From positions 1-25,442 of the forward strand of contig CAJUPP010000054.1 in NCBI GenBank assembly GCA_910588325.1: a stretch of 25,442 nt of DNA. Reading direction: 5' to 3'. The position numbers were made by a program, and so were the translations under genes. Shown here piece after piece: positions 1-6,638 of this stretch. Numbering within the stretch: position 1 is the stretch's first letter; each line of letters begins with the position of its first letter. This DNA comes from an uncultured Hungatella sp. (lineage in GTDB: Bacteria; Bacillota; Clostridia; Lachnospirales; Lachnospiraceae). The notes under the pieces were generated by a model that did no database searches, was not told the DNA's origin, and saw only the letters and a list, made by a program, of their open reading frames with translations.

Positions 1-1293
1 AAGGGGATTCTCCTCGTTCCGTTCAAAACGCATTCTGGCTGTATCCCCTTCCCCAGGAACACCGTTTAACTCCAAAAGGCGGTGTATGGTTTTGGCCTCG
101 TATCCTGTGGCCTCTGTCATTCTTTTGGCTGCCCTGCCCGTAGGAGCCGCCAGAAGAATCTCCATCTCTTCTTCTTCAAAATACCGGATAATGGTATTGA
201 TGGTTGTCGTTTTTCCCGTACCCGGACCTCCGGTGATAATAAGCAGTCCGCTGTTTACCGCCTCTGCTACTGCCTGAATCTGGAGAGGATCCAATTCTAT
301 ATTCTCCTGCCTCTGAATCTGATCCAGCCTCTCTTTGATATGCTCCTTTGGTGTGGAGGCTTTAATATTCAAATCATGAAGCATTCTGGCTGTATTTAAT
401 TCCATGTAGTAGTAGGATGACGCATAGACGATCTGTGCTGACTCCAAATCTGACTCCTGATTTTCGTCTTCCCCTGCTCTCCAGGCGGCCGGCTGCCTCT
501 TCACCACCAGCCTCTTATCCATCTGCATATCCATCAGATGCTTGTCCATGGTTTCTTCCCGGACCTTTAAAAGTTCTGCTGCCTGATGCAACAATTCTTC
601 TTTCGGAAGATACGTATGGCCCTGTCCGGATGCCTGGAGAAGAGTATACAGGATCCCCGCCTTAATCCGATAATCAGAGTCCGAGAAAATTCCTACCTTC
701 TGCGCGATCTCATCCGCCATCTTAAATCCCACTCCCGGGATATCATCTGCCAGACGGTAAGGATTTTCCTTTATAATCCCATACATCCTGGGGCCGTATT
801 CCTGATAGATCTTTGCTGCCAGATTCATGGAAATACCATATTCCTGCAAAAATATCATAGCCTGGCGCATGTCTTTTTTCTCTTCCATCTGATCGGAAAT
901 GGCCATAGCCATCTTCTCACTGATTCCCTTTACCTCTGCCAGCCTCTCCGGCTCCTCTTCAATCACACGAAATGTATCTGCCTTGAATCTGCGGACAATC
1001 CTGGTAGCCAAAGCAGCCCCCACGCCTTTGATGGCGCCGGATCCGAGATAGCGTTCCATAGCAGCAGTATCCTTGGGAGTCTTCACCTGATAAGAATCGA
1101 CGGTCATCTGTTCTCCGTAGACCGGATGTTCCGTCATGGTTCCCGTAGCCTCTATCATCTCGCCTTCACTGATATAATGGAAGGTTCCTACCAGAACATA
1201 CTCCTCATTTTCCGAAGAGACACTTAATACAGAATATCCATTATCCTCATTGCGAAATTTTATCTTTTCAATAAAACCAGTTATGGTTGCCAT
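1..1293 (-). CDS. recD2: RecD2-like SF1 DNA helicase, 3' end outside window
   Basis: ATP-dependent 5'-3' DNA helicase of the RecD/TraA family (RecD2, the form without RecBC). About 431 codons are visible and the frame is still open at base 1, so the C-terminal helicase half is missing. The start ATG is at 1293, with AGGGG just before it. The N-terminus (MATITGFIEKIKF) is the OB-like region of RecD2. Helix-hairpin-helix-type segments follow (GSGAIKGVGAALATRIV; DDIPGVGFKMADEIA), then the Walker A motif GGPGTGKTTT near residue 355 and AAPTGRAAKRM, typical of SF1 helicases. It begins 5 bp after the mreB stop, so the two are probably cotranscribed. Family assignment is secure; a cellular role in DNA repair is inferred from the family. 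Confidence 0.93.
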   Translation of the reverse strand, partial: MATITGFIEKIKFRNEDNGYSVLSVSSENEEYVLVGTFHYISEGEMIEATGTMTEHPVYGEQMTVDSYQVKTPKDTAAMERYLGSGAIKGVGAALATRIVRRFKADTFRVIEEEPERLAEVKGISEKMAMAISDQMEEKKDMRQAMIFLQEYGISMNLAAKIYQEYGPRMYGIIKENPYRLADDIPGVGFKMADEIAQKVGIFSDSDYRIKAGILYTLLQASGQGHTYLPKEELLHQAAELLKVREETMDKHLMDMQMDKRLVVKRQPAAWRAGEDENQESDLESAQIVYASSYYYMELNTARMLHDLNIKASTPKEHIKERLDQIQRQENIELDPLQIQAVAEAVNSGLLIITGGPGTGKTTTINTIIRYFEEEEMEILLAAPTGRAAKRMTEATGYEAKTIHRLLELNGVPGEGDTARMRFERNEENPL

Positions 1294-1298
1294 AGCCC

Positions 1299-2303
1299 CT
1301 AAAATTCTTTCCTGCTGTTATCTCCGTGACTGAACTCGATATATTTTCCTGTGCCGATGGCCACTGCTGTCAAAGGATCCTCTGCAATCATGGTACTGAT
1401 ACCGGTCTTCTCTTCAATCAGAGCATCCAGACCGCTAAGCAGAGAGCCTCCGCCGGTCAGGACAATTCCCCTGTCAAAAATATCTGCTGCCAGTTCCGGA
1501 GGAGTTCTCTCAAGTACGTTGTGTACCGCATCCACAATCTGCATAGCCGGCTCTCTCAATGCCTCCAGAGTCTCGTCCGATGTCACGACAATGGTCTTTG
1601 GAAGGCCTGTCACCAGATTCCGGCCTCTCACTTCCATCGTCAGAACTTCCGGCCTTCTGTATGCTGCCCCGATATTAATCTTAATTTCCTCGGCAGTTCT
1701 CTCGCCGATCAAAAGATTGTGTTTTTTCCTCATATAGCGGACCAGTGCTTCGTCAAAATCGTCTCCTGCCACCTTGATGGAAGTACTTACTACCGTACCC
1801 CCTAAGGAAATTACAGCAATATCTGCAGTGCCTCCGCCGATATCTACGATCATATTACCACATGCCTTGGCGATATCAATCCCTGCTCCGATGGCTGCCG
1901 CTACCGGCTCCTCAATAATGGAAACATCCCTGGCTCCTGCCTGGTAGGTAGCGTCCTCCACTGCCTTTCTCTCTACCTCTGTAGCGCCGCTGGGGATGCA
2001 GACGCTGATTCTCGGCTTTCTTAAAGTCTTCTTGCCCACTGCCTTGTTAATAAAATATTTTAACATTTTTTCCGTCACTGTATAATCAGAGATAACCCCC
2101 TGACGTAAGGGTCTGACTGCCACAATATTGCCGGGGGTTCGTCCAATCATAAGACGGGCTTCCTCTCCGATAGCCATGATCTTGCTGGAGTCCCGATCAA
2201 TAGCTACCACTGACGGCTCCTTTAACACGACTCCCTTTCCTTTAATATATACTAAGATACTGGCTGTACCCAGATCGATTCCAATGTCATTTGATATTGC
2301 CAT
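1299..2303 (-). CDS. mreB: MreB/Mbl family rod-shape actin homologue
   Basis: Bacterial actin that polymerises under the membrane and guides peptidoglycan elongation. The product has 334 residues, the usual MreB length. The phosphate-1 motif (DIGIDLGTASILVYIKGKG) is at the N-terminus, the VDIGGGTADIAVISLGG phosphate-2 loop is mid-protein, and LTGGGSLLSGLD is the adenosine motif. The start at 2303 has AGGAGG 11 bases upstream. No mreC or mreD lies next to it, so it could be an Mbl- or MreBH-type paralogue rather than the mreBCD copy. recD2 follows after 5 bp. Confidence 0.95.
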   Translation of the reverse strand: MAISNDIGIDLGTASILVYIKGKGVVLKEPSVVAIDRDSSKIMAIGEEARLMIGRTPGNIVAVRPLRQGVISDYTVTEKMLKYFINKAVGKKTLRKPRISVCIPSGATEVERKAVEDATYQAGARDVSIIEEPVAAAIGAGIDIAKACGNMIVDIGGGTADIAVISLGGTVVSTSIKVAGDDFDEALVRYMRKKHNLLIGERTAEEIKINIGAAYRRPEVLTMEVRGRNLVTGLPKTIVVTSDETLEALREPAMQIVDAVHNVLERTPPELAADIFDRGIVLTGGGSLLSGLDALIEEKTGISTMIAEDPLTAVAIGTGKYIEFSHGDNSRKEF

Positions 2304-2397
2304 ACTTCCTGTTTCCTCCTGTCTTTATGGGGTTTTCTATATTGTTCTTATGGAATAAGATGCCAGCTTATCCATATTGTGTCATATTATCTCTATT

Positions 2398-2403
2398 ATT
2401 ATA
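2398..2403 (-). promoter_or_regulatory. Candidate -10 box for mreB-recD2
   Basis: On the minus strand TATAAT lies about 95 bases before the mreB start in an AT-rich stretch. No good -35 box is found at the right distance (only TTTAAA at 2421-2426), so this is a tentative call. Confidence 0.35.
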
Positions 2404-2479
2404 TACAATCTACGGGGGTTTTTAAAGGTTTTTTTTTATTTTATTTTTTTTATGATTATTTTATTACACGTACACATTT

Positions 2480-2507
2480 TTGTCACAATTATTGGGTATA
2501 TTATAAA
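2480..2507 (+). promoter_or_regulatory. Sigma-A promoter for the small RNA
   Basis: TTGTCA (2480-2485), a 16-base spacer and TATAAA (2502-2507). It would start transcription at about 2511-2514, right at the first hairpin of the structured RNA. It points away from mreB. Confidence 0.6.
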
Positions 2508-2510
2508 TAC

Positions 2511-2684
2511 GTTATCCGAAAGGGTAACGGGCCTTTGTTTCAAGTTAACCACTTGAAATCACAAAGCTTTTTCATACTCATACCTGCTAAGGGTCAAACC
2601 TTAGCAGGCCCCCCTTTAAATAATTTCCTAAATATACCTACCATTCCCTATAAAAGCGGCCTTGTCAGGACAGGGTCGTTTTTT
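2511..2684 (+). ncRNA. Structured small RNA, class not established (raiA-like is one candidate)
   Basis: A compact RNA of about 175 nt with its own promoter and intrinsic terminator and no credible reading frame. Stems seen directly: GTTATCC/GGGTAAC closed by a GAAA tetraloop (2511-2528); CTTTGT/ACAAAG (2533-2538 with 2561-2566), continuing into TTCAAGT/ACTTGAA around the loop TAACC; and a perfect 10-bp hairpin CCTGCTAAGG/CCTTAGCAGG (2583-2608). GGGCC (2529-2533) can pair with GGCCC (2607-2611), closing a domain or making a pseudoknot. The GNRA loop and terminator polarity fix the strand as plus. It does not show 6S, SRP, tmRNA or RNase P signatures. A raiA-type RNA is possible from size and from the recD2 neighbourhood, but this is from memory and unverified. 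It could instead be a leader for the gene at 2852, though that gene has its own promoter. Confidence 0.6.
2657..2684 (+). terminator. Rho-independent terminator of the small RNA
   Basis: Stem CGGCCTTGTC (2657-2666) with GACAGGGTCG (2669-2678), with G-U pairs, followed at once by six T (2679-2684). The T-tract shows that it acts on plus-strand transcripts. Confidence 0.75.
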
Positions 2685-2763
2685 ATTTCCCGTTTTTATG
2701 TCTGTCTGGCAATTTGTCAGGTTCTTTTAATTCATCATCTGCTTCCTGAGAATAAAAAAGCTA

Positions 2764-2792
2764 TTGAAATGCCAAACTAAACTGAGTATGAT
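2764..2792 (+). promoter_or_regulatory. Sigma-A promoter for the PF06541-like gene
   Basis: TTGAAA (2764-2769), exactly 17 bases, then TATGAT (2787-2792), with a start expected near 2799. It lies downstream of the small-RNA terminator, so the membrane protein gene can be transcribed independently. A GC-rich hairpin (GGCGC/GCGCC, about 2812-2824) lies in the 5' leader before the ribosome site. Confidence 0.6.
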
Positions 2793-2851
2793 AGGAGTAA
2801 AGCGGCGCCACAGCTTGCGCGCCGGTACATATTTACCAGGAGGAAGGCATC

Positions 2852-3940
2852 ATGTATACGTATCCATGGTACCATTGGATTACCTTTTTTTATCTATATT
2901 GTTTTTTCGGTTGGATTTTTGAGTCCACATACGTTTCCCTTAAGGAACACCATTTTGTAAACCGGGGGTTTCTGCGGCTTCCCATGCTGCCTCTGTACGG
3001 CACAGGGGCTGTCATGATGCTGTGGGTATCCCTTCCTGTAAAGGATAACCTGTTTTTGGTCTATCTATTCGGAGTAATTGCTGCTACAATCCTGGAATAT
3101 GTGACCGGGTATGTAATGGAGCGGTTATTTAAAATGAAGTACTGGGATTACAGCAACCAGCGTTTTAACTTACACGGGTATATCTGCCTCAGCTCTTCTG
3201 TTGCCTGGGGATTTCTGACCATATTTATGACAGAGCTGATTCACCGCCCCATCGCTAATTTTGTACTGGGCTTAAGCCCTGTGGCTGAATTTGTTTTTCT
3301 GGTTATTGTCAGCACTTTGTTTGCCGCAGATTCCGTCAAGTCAACCAAAGAGGCCCTGGAGCTTGGCCGGGCTCTGGAGGCTATGACAAAGCTGAAAGCC
3401 GAGGCAGAAGAAATGCAGGTACAACTTGCCCTCCTTAAAGAGGAGGCGGCTTTAAAAATGGCAGAAATCAGGGATTCGGCGGCGGATCTGAAAACAGATG
3501 CACAGGCCAGAATGGCAGAACTGAAAACAGACGCAATGATGAAGGTTGCAGAAATGAGAACCGATGCGCAGGCCAGGATAGCCGGATTAAAGACAGACGC
3601 TTCCGTCAGAGTGGCCGGGTTGCAGGAAGAGGCGGCTTCTAAGGCCGCCGGATTTATGTCGGACGCTGTTTCCAGGGCCGGACAGATTCACGGAGAAGTC
3701 TCCCAGAAGGCCCTGGAGCTTTCACAGCATGTATCCGCCCTGGCCGCCCAGAAAGCCCAGGAATATGAACAGATGGAGGCTGCCCTTACTGAGCGCCTCC
3801 GCCTGCTGAAAGAACACCGCCACAGCCTTGCCTCCCATATGTCCTCTTACAGAAAGAGACTTTTGACCGGCAATCCGTCCTCCTCTTCCAACAGATTCTC
3901 TGAGGCCCTCAAGGAGCTGCGGGACAGTCTGCAACTGTAA
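2852..3940 (+). CDS. PF06541-like membrane protein with 11-residue-repeat coiled coil
   Basis: The 362-residue product has two parts. Residues 1-160 form about four membrane segments and resemble the 'putative ABC-transporter type IV' family (PF06541): aromatic N-terminus, the motif CFFGWIFES, then RGFLRLPMLPLYG and YWDYSNQRFNLHGYICL. Despite the family name it has no ATPase, and its function is unknown. Residues 160-362 form a long, Ala/Lys/Glu/Met-rich helical tail with tandem 11-residue units (197-207 and 215-280). AGGAGG lies 8 bases before the ATG at 2852. It is one of the few plus-strand genes and converges on the serine hydrolase gene with 13 bp between the stops. The tail is predicted cytoplasmic or membrane-lying, which is inference. 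Confidence 0.85.
   Translation: MYTYPWYHWITFFYLYCFFGWIFESTYVSLKEHHFVNRGFLRLPMLPLYGTGAVMMLWVSLPVKDNLFLVYLFGVIAATILEYVTGYVMERLFKMKYWDYSNQRFNLHGYICLSSSVAWGFLTIFMTELIHRPIANFVLGLSPVAEFVFLVIVSTLFAADSVKSTKEALELGRALEAMTKLKAEAEEMQVQLALLKEEAALKMAEIRDSAADLKTDAQARMAELKTDAMMKVAEMRTDAQARIAGLKTDASVRVAGLQEEAASKAAGFMSDAVSRAGQIHGEVSQKALELSQHVSALAAQKAQEYEQMEAALTERLRLLKEHRHSLASHMSSYRKRLLTGNPSSSSNRFSEALKELRDSLQL
3440..3691 (+). repeat. Hendecad (11-residue) coding repeats
   Basis: Within the membrane protein, residues 215-280 are six head-to-tail 11-residue units: TDAQARMAELK, TDAMMKVAEMR, TDAQARIAGLK, TDASVRVAGLQ, EEAASKAAGFM, SDAVSRAGQIH. A related unit, EEAALKMAEIR, sits at 197-207, separated by seven residues. 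Period 11 predicts a right-handed coiled coil or an amphipathic helix. The nucleotide units are similar (33 bp), which suggests growth by duplication. Confidence 0.85.
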
Positions 3941-3959
3941 AAACGGAAGCGTTTTACAG
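3935..3959. terminator. Hairpin shared by two convergent stops
   Basis: CTGTAAAAACG (3935-3945), loop GAAG, CGTTTTACAG (3950-3959): ten pairs with one bulged A. It contains the stop codon of the plus gene (3938-3940) and that of the minus gene (3954-3956). A/T bases at the stem foot could serve as short U-tracts in either direction, so it may be a compact bidirectional terminator. No long T-tract is present. Confidence 0.5.
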
Positions 3960-4847
3960 CTTTGGATACACCATCTCCCAAAACGGCAAAAGAATCTCCT
4001 CCCCCGGATTCTGGCAGTCAGCGGTGACTGCCAGGACAGCCTGCTTCTCTTCCATAATGACAGAATACTGGCCATATTTTCCATCTGCCCGGTATGTGTT
4101 ATATGGCCCTGTCCAGAAACCATATCCATATCCGTCTTTTTCTTTGGACTCCGGTTTCAGAAACGGTTTCTTTACATCCTCCACCCATTCTTCCGGCACC
4201 AGCTGCTTTCCCTGCCAGTTTCCATGATTTAAGTACAGGCTGCCAAATCTCAGAAGATGCTCCGTCGTCGCCATAAATCCGCTTGAACCGAAATAATTTC
4301 TCTGAGGATCTACCTCCCAGGACGGGAAGGGGAAACCTAAGGGTTCGAAGATTTTCTCGTACAGATAGGAGGCCAGGTCTTTGCCCACACGTCTGGCCGT
4401 CAGGATTCCCAGAAGGTAAGGCCCTCCGTTGGTATAACAGAATTTCGTTCCCGGCTCATCTGTAAACGGCCTGCTTAACACAAAACGTATCCAGTCCCTG
4501 TCCTGCATCCTGGATCGGGAATCACTCATCAGATAAGCCCTGTCCTGCCCCATAGTCATAGACAGCAGATGCTTTACCTTCAGATGTTTCAGATACTCTG
4601 ACGGATTCTGGGGAATCTCCTCAGGAAAACAGTCCACAATGTTTTCCTCCAGGGACAGAAAGCCTTCTTTCCAGGCAATTCCCACCGCTGTAGACGTAAA
4701 ACTTTTTGTCACCGAATACACATTCCGCAGACAGTCGTCATCAAAGTGCATCTGTGCGATGACACTTCCGTTTTGGCTCAGCAAAAGATTCTTGATCCCC
4801 TTTCCCTGGGTTACTCTGCAATATTCTCTCCACGCATGTTCAAACAT
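3954..4847 (-). CDS. Serine hydrolase, beta-lactamase class C/PBP4* family
   Basis: The 297-residue protein belongs to the beta-lactamase-related serine hydrolases (class C, esterases, D-Ala-D-Ala peptidases). The nucleophile motif SxxK is S45-V-T-K48 (VYSVTKSF), and YTN at 138-140 matches the YxN motif. TMGQD and GYGYGFWTG are typical of the fold. No signal peptide is seen, so it should be cytoplasmic and the substrate may be a small ester or amide. The start at 4847 has AGGAGG 9 bases upstream. It begins 24 bp after the stop of the ABC gene at 4872, so it is probably the third gene of that operon. True beta-lactamase activity should not be assumed. Confidence 0.85.
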   Translation of the reverse strand: MFEHAWREYCRVTQGKGIKNLLLSQNGSVIAQMHFDDDCLRNVYSVTKSFTSTAVGIAWKEGFLSLEENIVDCFPEEIPQNPSEYLKHLKVKHLLSMTMGQDRAYLMSDSRSRMQDRDWIRFVLSRPFTDEPGTKFCYTNGGPYLLGILTARRVGKDLASYLYEKIFEPLGFPFPSWEVDPQRNYFGSSGFMATTEHLLRFGSLYLNHGNWQGKQLVPEEWVEDVKKPFLKPESKEKDGYGYGFWTGPYNTYRADGKYGQYSVIMEEKQAVLAVTADCQNPGEEILLPFWEMVYPKL

Positions 4848-4871
4848 TTTTTATTCCTCCTGGTCTCTTTT

Positions 4872-6638
4872 TTATTGAAACTGTGCTTCATACATCTGCC
4901 GGTAAAAGCCACCCTTTTCCATCAGCTGGCAGTGGGTTCCCTGCTCAACCACTTCTCCATGATTTACCACCAGAATCAGATCCGCATTCCGGATGGTAGA
5001 GAGCCTGTGGGCGATAACAAAACAGGTCTTTCCCTCCATCAGTTTTCCCATGGCCTTCTGAATCCGGCGTTCCGTCCTTGTGTCTACATTGGAGGTGGCC
5101 TCATCCAGTATCAGCATTGCAGCATCTAAAAGCATTGCCCTGGTAATGGTAAGAAGCTGTTTCTGTCCTTTGGAAAGATTCGTTCCCTCCTCGTTCAGTA
5201 CCGTGTCATATCCGTCGGGAAGCCTGTTTATAAAGGAATGGATCCTGGCAGCCTTGGCCGCCTCCTCTGCCATCTGGCGGGTGATTGCCGGGTTTCCGTA
5301 GGACAGGTTCTCATAGACCGTCCCGGTAAACAGCCACGTGTCCTGCAGCACCATGGCATATGCCCTGCGCAGGCTGTCCCTGGTCCAGTCTTCATTTCTC
5401 CTTGTGTCTACCAGTATCTGTCCGGAATCCGCATCATAAAACCGCATCAGAAGATTGATCAGGGTGGTTTTTCCCGCACCGGTAGGGCCTACGATGGCCA
5501 CCAGACTTCCGGGCTTTGCTTTCAGAGACAGCCCCCGGATAATCTCCTTTCCCGACTCATACCCAAAGGTTACATTCTGAAGCTCCACGGCCCCTTTGGC
5601 GGCCTTTAATTCCATGGCTCCCCGCCTGTCCTCCCTCTCCGGCTCCTCGTCCAGGATGGCAAATACTCGTTCCGCAGCTGCCAGGGCTGACTGAAGCTCG
5701 CTTAGTATATTAGCGGCCTCATTGATGGGGCCGGAAAATTTTCTGGAATACAGCACAAAGGAGGAAATCTGCCCCACAGTCATTCTTCCGTTCATAAACA
5801 GGAAGGCTCCTGTCACGCTAATCAGCGTGAGAGACAGATTGTTTACAAAGTTTACCAGCGGGCCGGTACAGCTGGAATAATACTCCGAACGGTAATATTG
5901 TTCTACAGCATCATGGTTAAATCCGTCAAAGCTTTTCTGCCGGTTCTTCTCCTGATGATACGCCTTTAAGCTTTTCTGTCCGGTCACCTGTTCTTCCGCG
6001 TAGCCGTTAAGCTTCCCAAGAGCTTGGGAGCGCCTGCGGAATAAAGGCCTGGTTCTGGTTACAATAAAACGGGTGATGCAAAAGGACAAAGGCACTGTAA
6101 AGAAAAATATCATTACCAGCTGCCTGGACACGAAAAGCATCATGCCAAAGGATCCTGTGACGGTCACTATGGTAGTCATCAGCTGGATCACATCGTTTTG
6201 TAAGGATGTGCTTATGGTGTCAATGTCATAGGAAATCCGGCTCAGGATATCACCGGTCTGCCTTGTATCAAAATACCCGGCAGGCAGGCTTAAGAGACGG
6301 GAGAACACATCCTTTCTCATCTGATAAACCACTTTCCTGCTTAAATTTATCATCATGGCCTGAAGAAGATATGTTAACAGCGCAGAACAGATGTAGCAGA
6401 TCACCATCCATCCGGCATAGTAAAAAACCTTCTGAAAATCCACCAGCCCGGACTCCGGCTGTATGGCATCCACTGCCCGGCCGGATAAAAGAGGCCCTGT
6501 AAGTGCCAGAAAATTTCCTGTAAGGCTCATGGCAGCCGCCGCGAAAAGGACAAACCAGTGCCTGGCAAGATAGGCACCCAGCCTGAAAAGCGTCTTTTTT
6601 TTATCTGCAGGCTTTTCCTGTTTCCCCTGCTGTCTCAT
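4872..6638 (-). CDS. ABC exporter half-transporter, catalytic subunit
   Basis: The 588-residue type IV ABC exporter half carries a six-helix membrane domain (about residues 25-325) and then the ATPase: Walker A GPTGAGKTT (384-392), C-loop LSKGQ (488-492), Walker B LILDEAT with catalytic E513, and switch histidine H544 (VIAHRLST). Its ATP-site residues are complete but its C-loop departs from LSGGQ. Its start ATG overlaps the stop of the upstream ABC gene by four bases (ATGA), showing translational coupling. The partner has the complementary degenerate site, so the two should form a heterodimer of the BmrCD/LmrCD or TM287/288 type, acting in drug, lipid or peptide efflux. The substrate is unknown. 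Confidence 0.93.
   Translation of the reverse strand: MRQQGKQEKPADKKKTLFRLGAYLARHWFVLFAAAAMSLTGNFLALTGPLLSGRAVDAIQPESGLVDFQKVFYYAGWMVICYICSALLTYLLQAMMINLSRKVVYQMRKDVFSRLLSLPAGYFDTRQTGDILSRISYDIDTISTSLQNDVIQLMTTIVTVTGSFGMMLFVSRQLVMIFFFTVPLSFCITRFIVTRTRPLFRRRSQALGKLNGYAEEQVTGQKSLKAYHQEKNRQKSFDGFNHDAVEQYYRSEYYSSCTGPLVNFVNNLSLTLISVTGAFLFMNGRMTVGQISSFVLYSRKFSGPINEAANILSELQSALAAAERVFAILDEEPEREDRRGAMELKAAKGAVELQNVTFGYESGKEIIRGLSLKAKPGSLVAIVGPTGAGKTTLINLLMRFYDADSGQILVDTRRNEDWTRDSLRRAYAMVLQDTWLFTGTVYENLSYGNPAITRQMAEEAAKAARIHSFINRLPDGYDTVLNEEGTNLSKGQKQLLTITRAMLLDAAMLILDEATSNVDTRTERRIQKAMGKLMEGKTCFVIAHRLSTIRNADLILVVNHGEVVEQGTHCQLMEKGGFYRQMYEAQFQ

Noticed and set aside
2511..2684. 6S RNA, SRP RNA or RNase P for the structured RNA
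   Set aside because: The multi-hairpin layout lacks the long central-bubble hairpin of 6S, the SRP GGAAG/GNAR domain and the conserved RNase P core.
2379..2780. 133-codon plus-strand frame across the intergenic region
   Set aside because: It runs through the RNA hairpins and terminator, has no ribosome site, and the translation has no protein-like character.
3722..4129. 135-codon minus-strand frame across the convergent gene ends
   Set aside because: Shadow of the coiled-coil tail and the serine hydrolase C-terminus.
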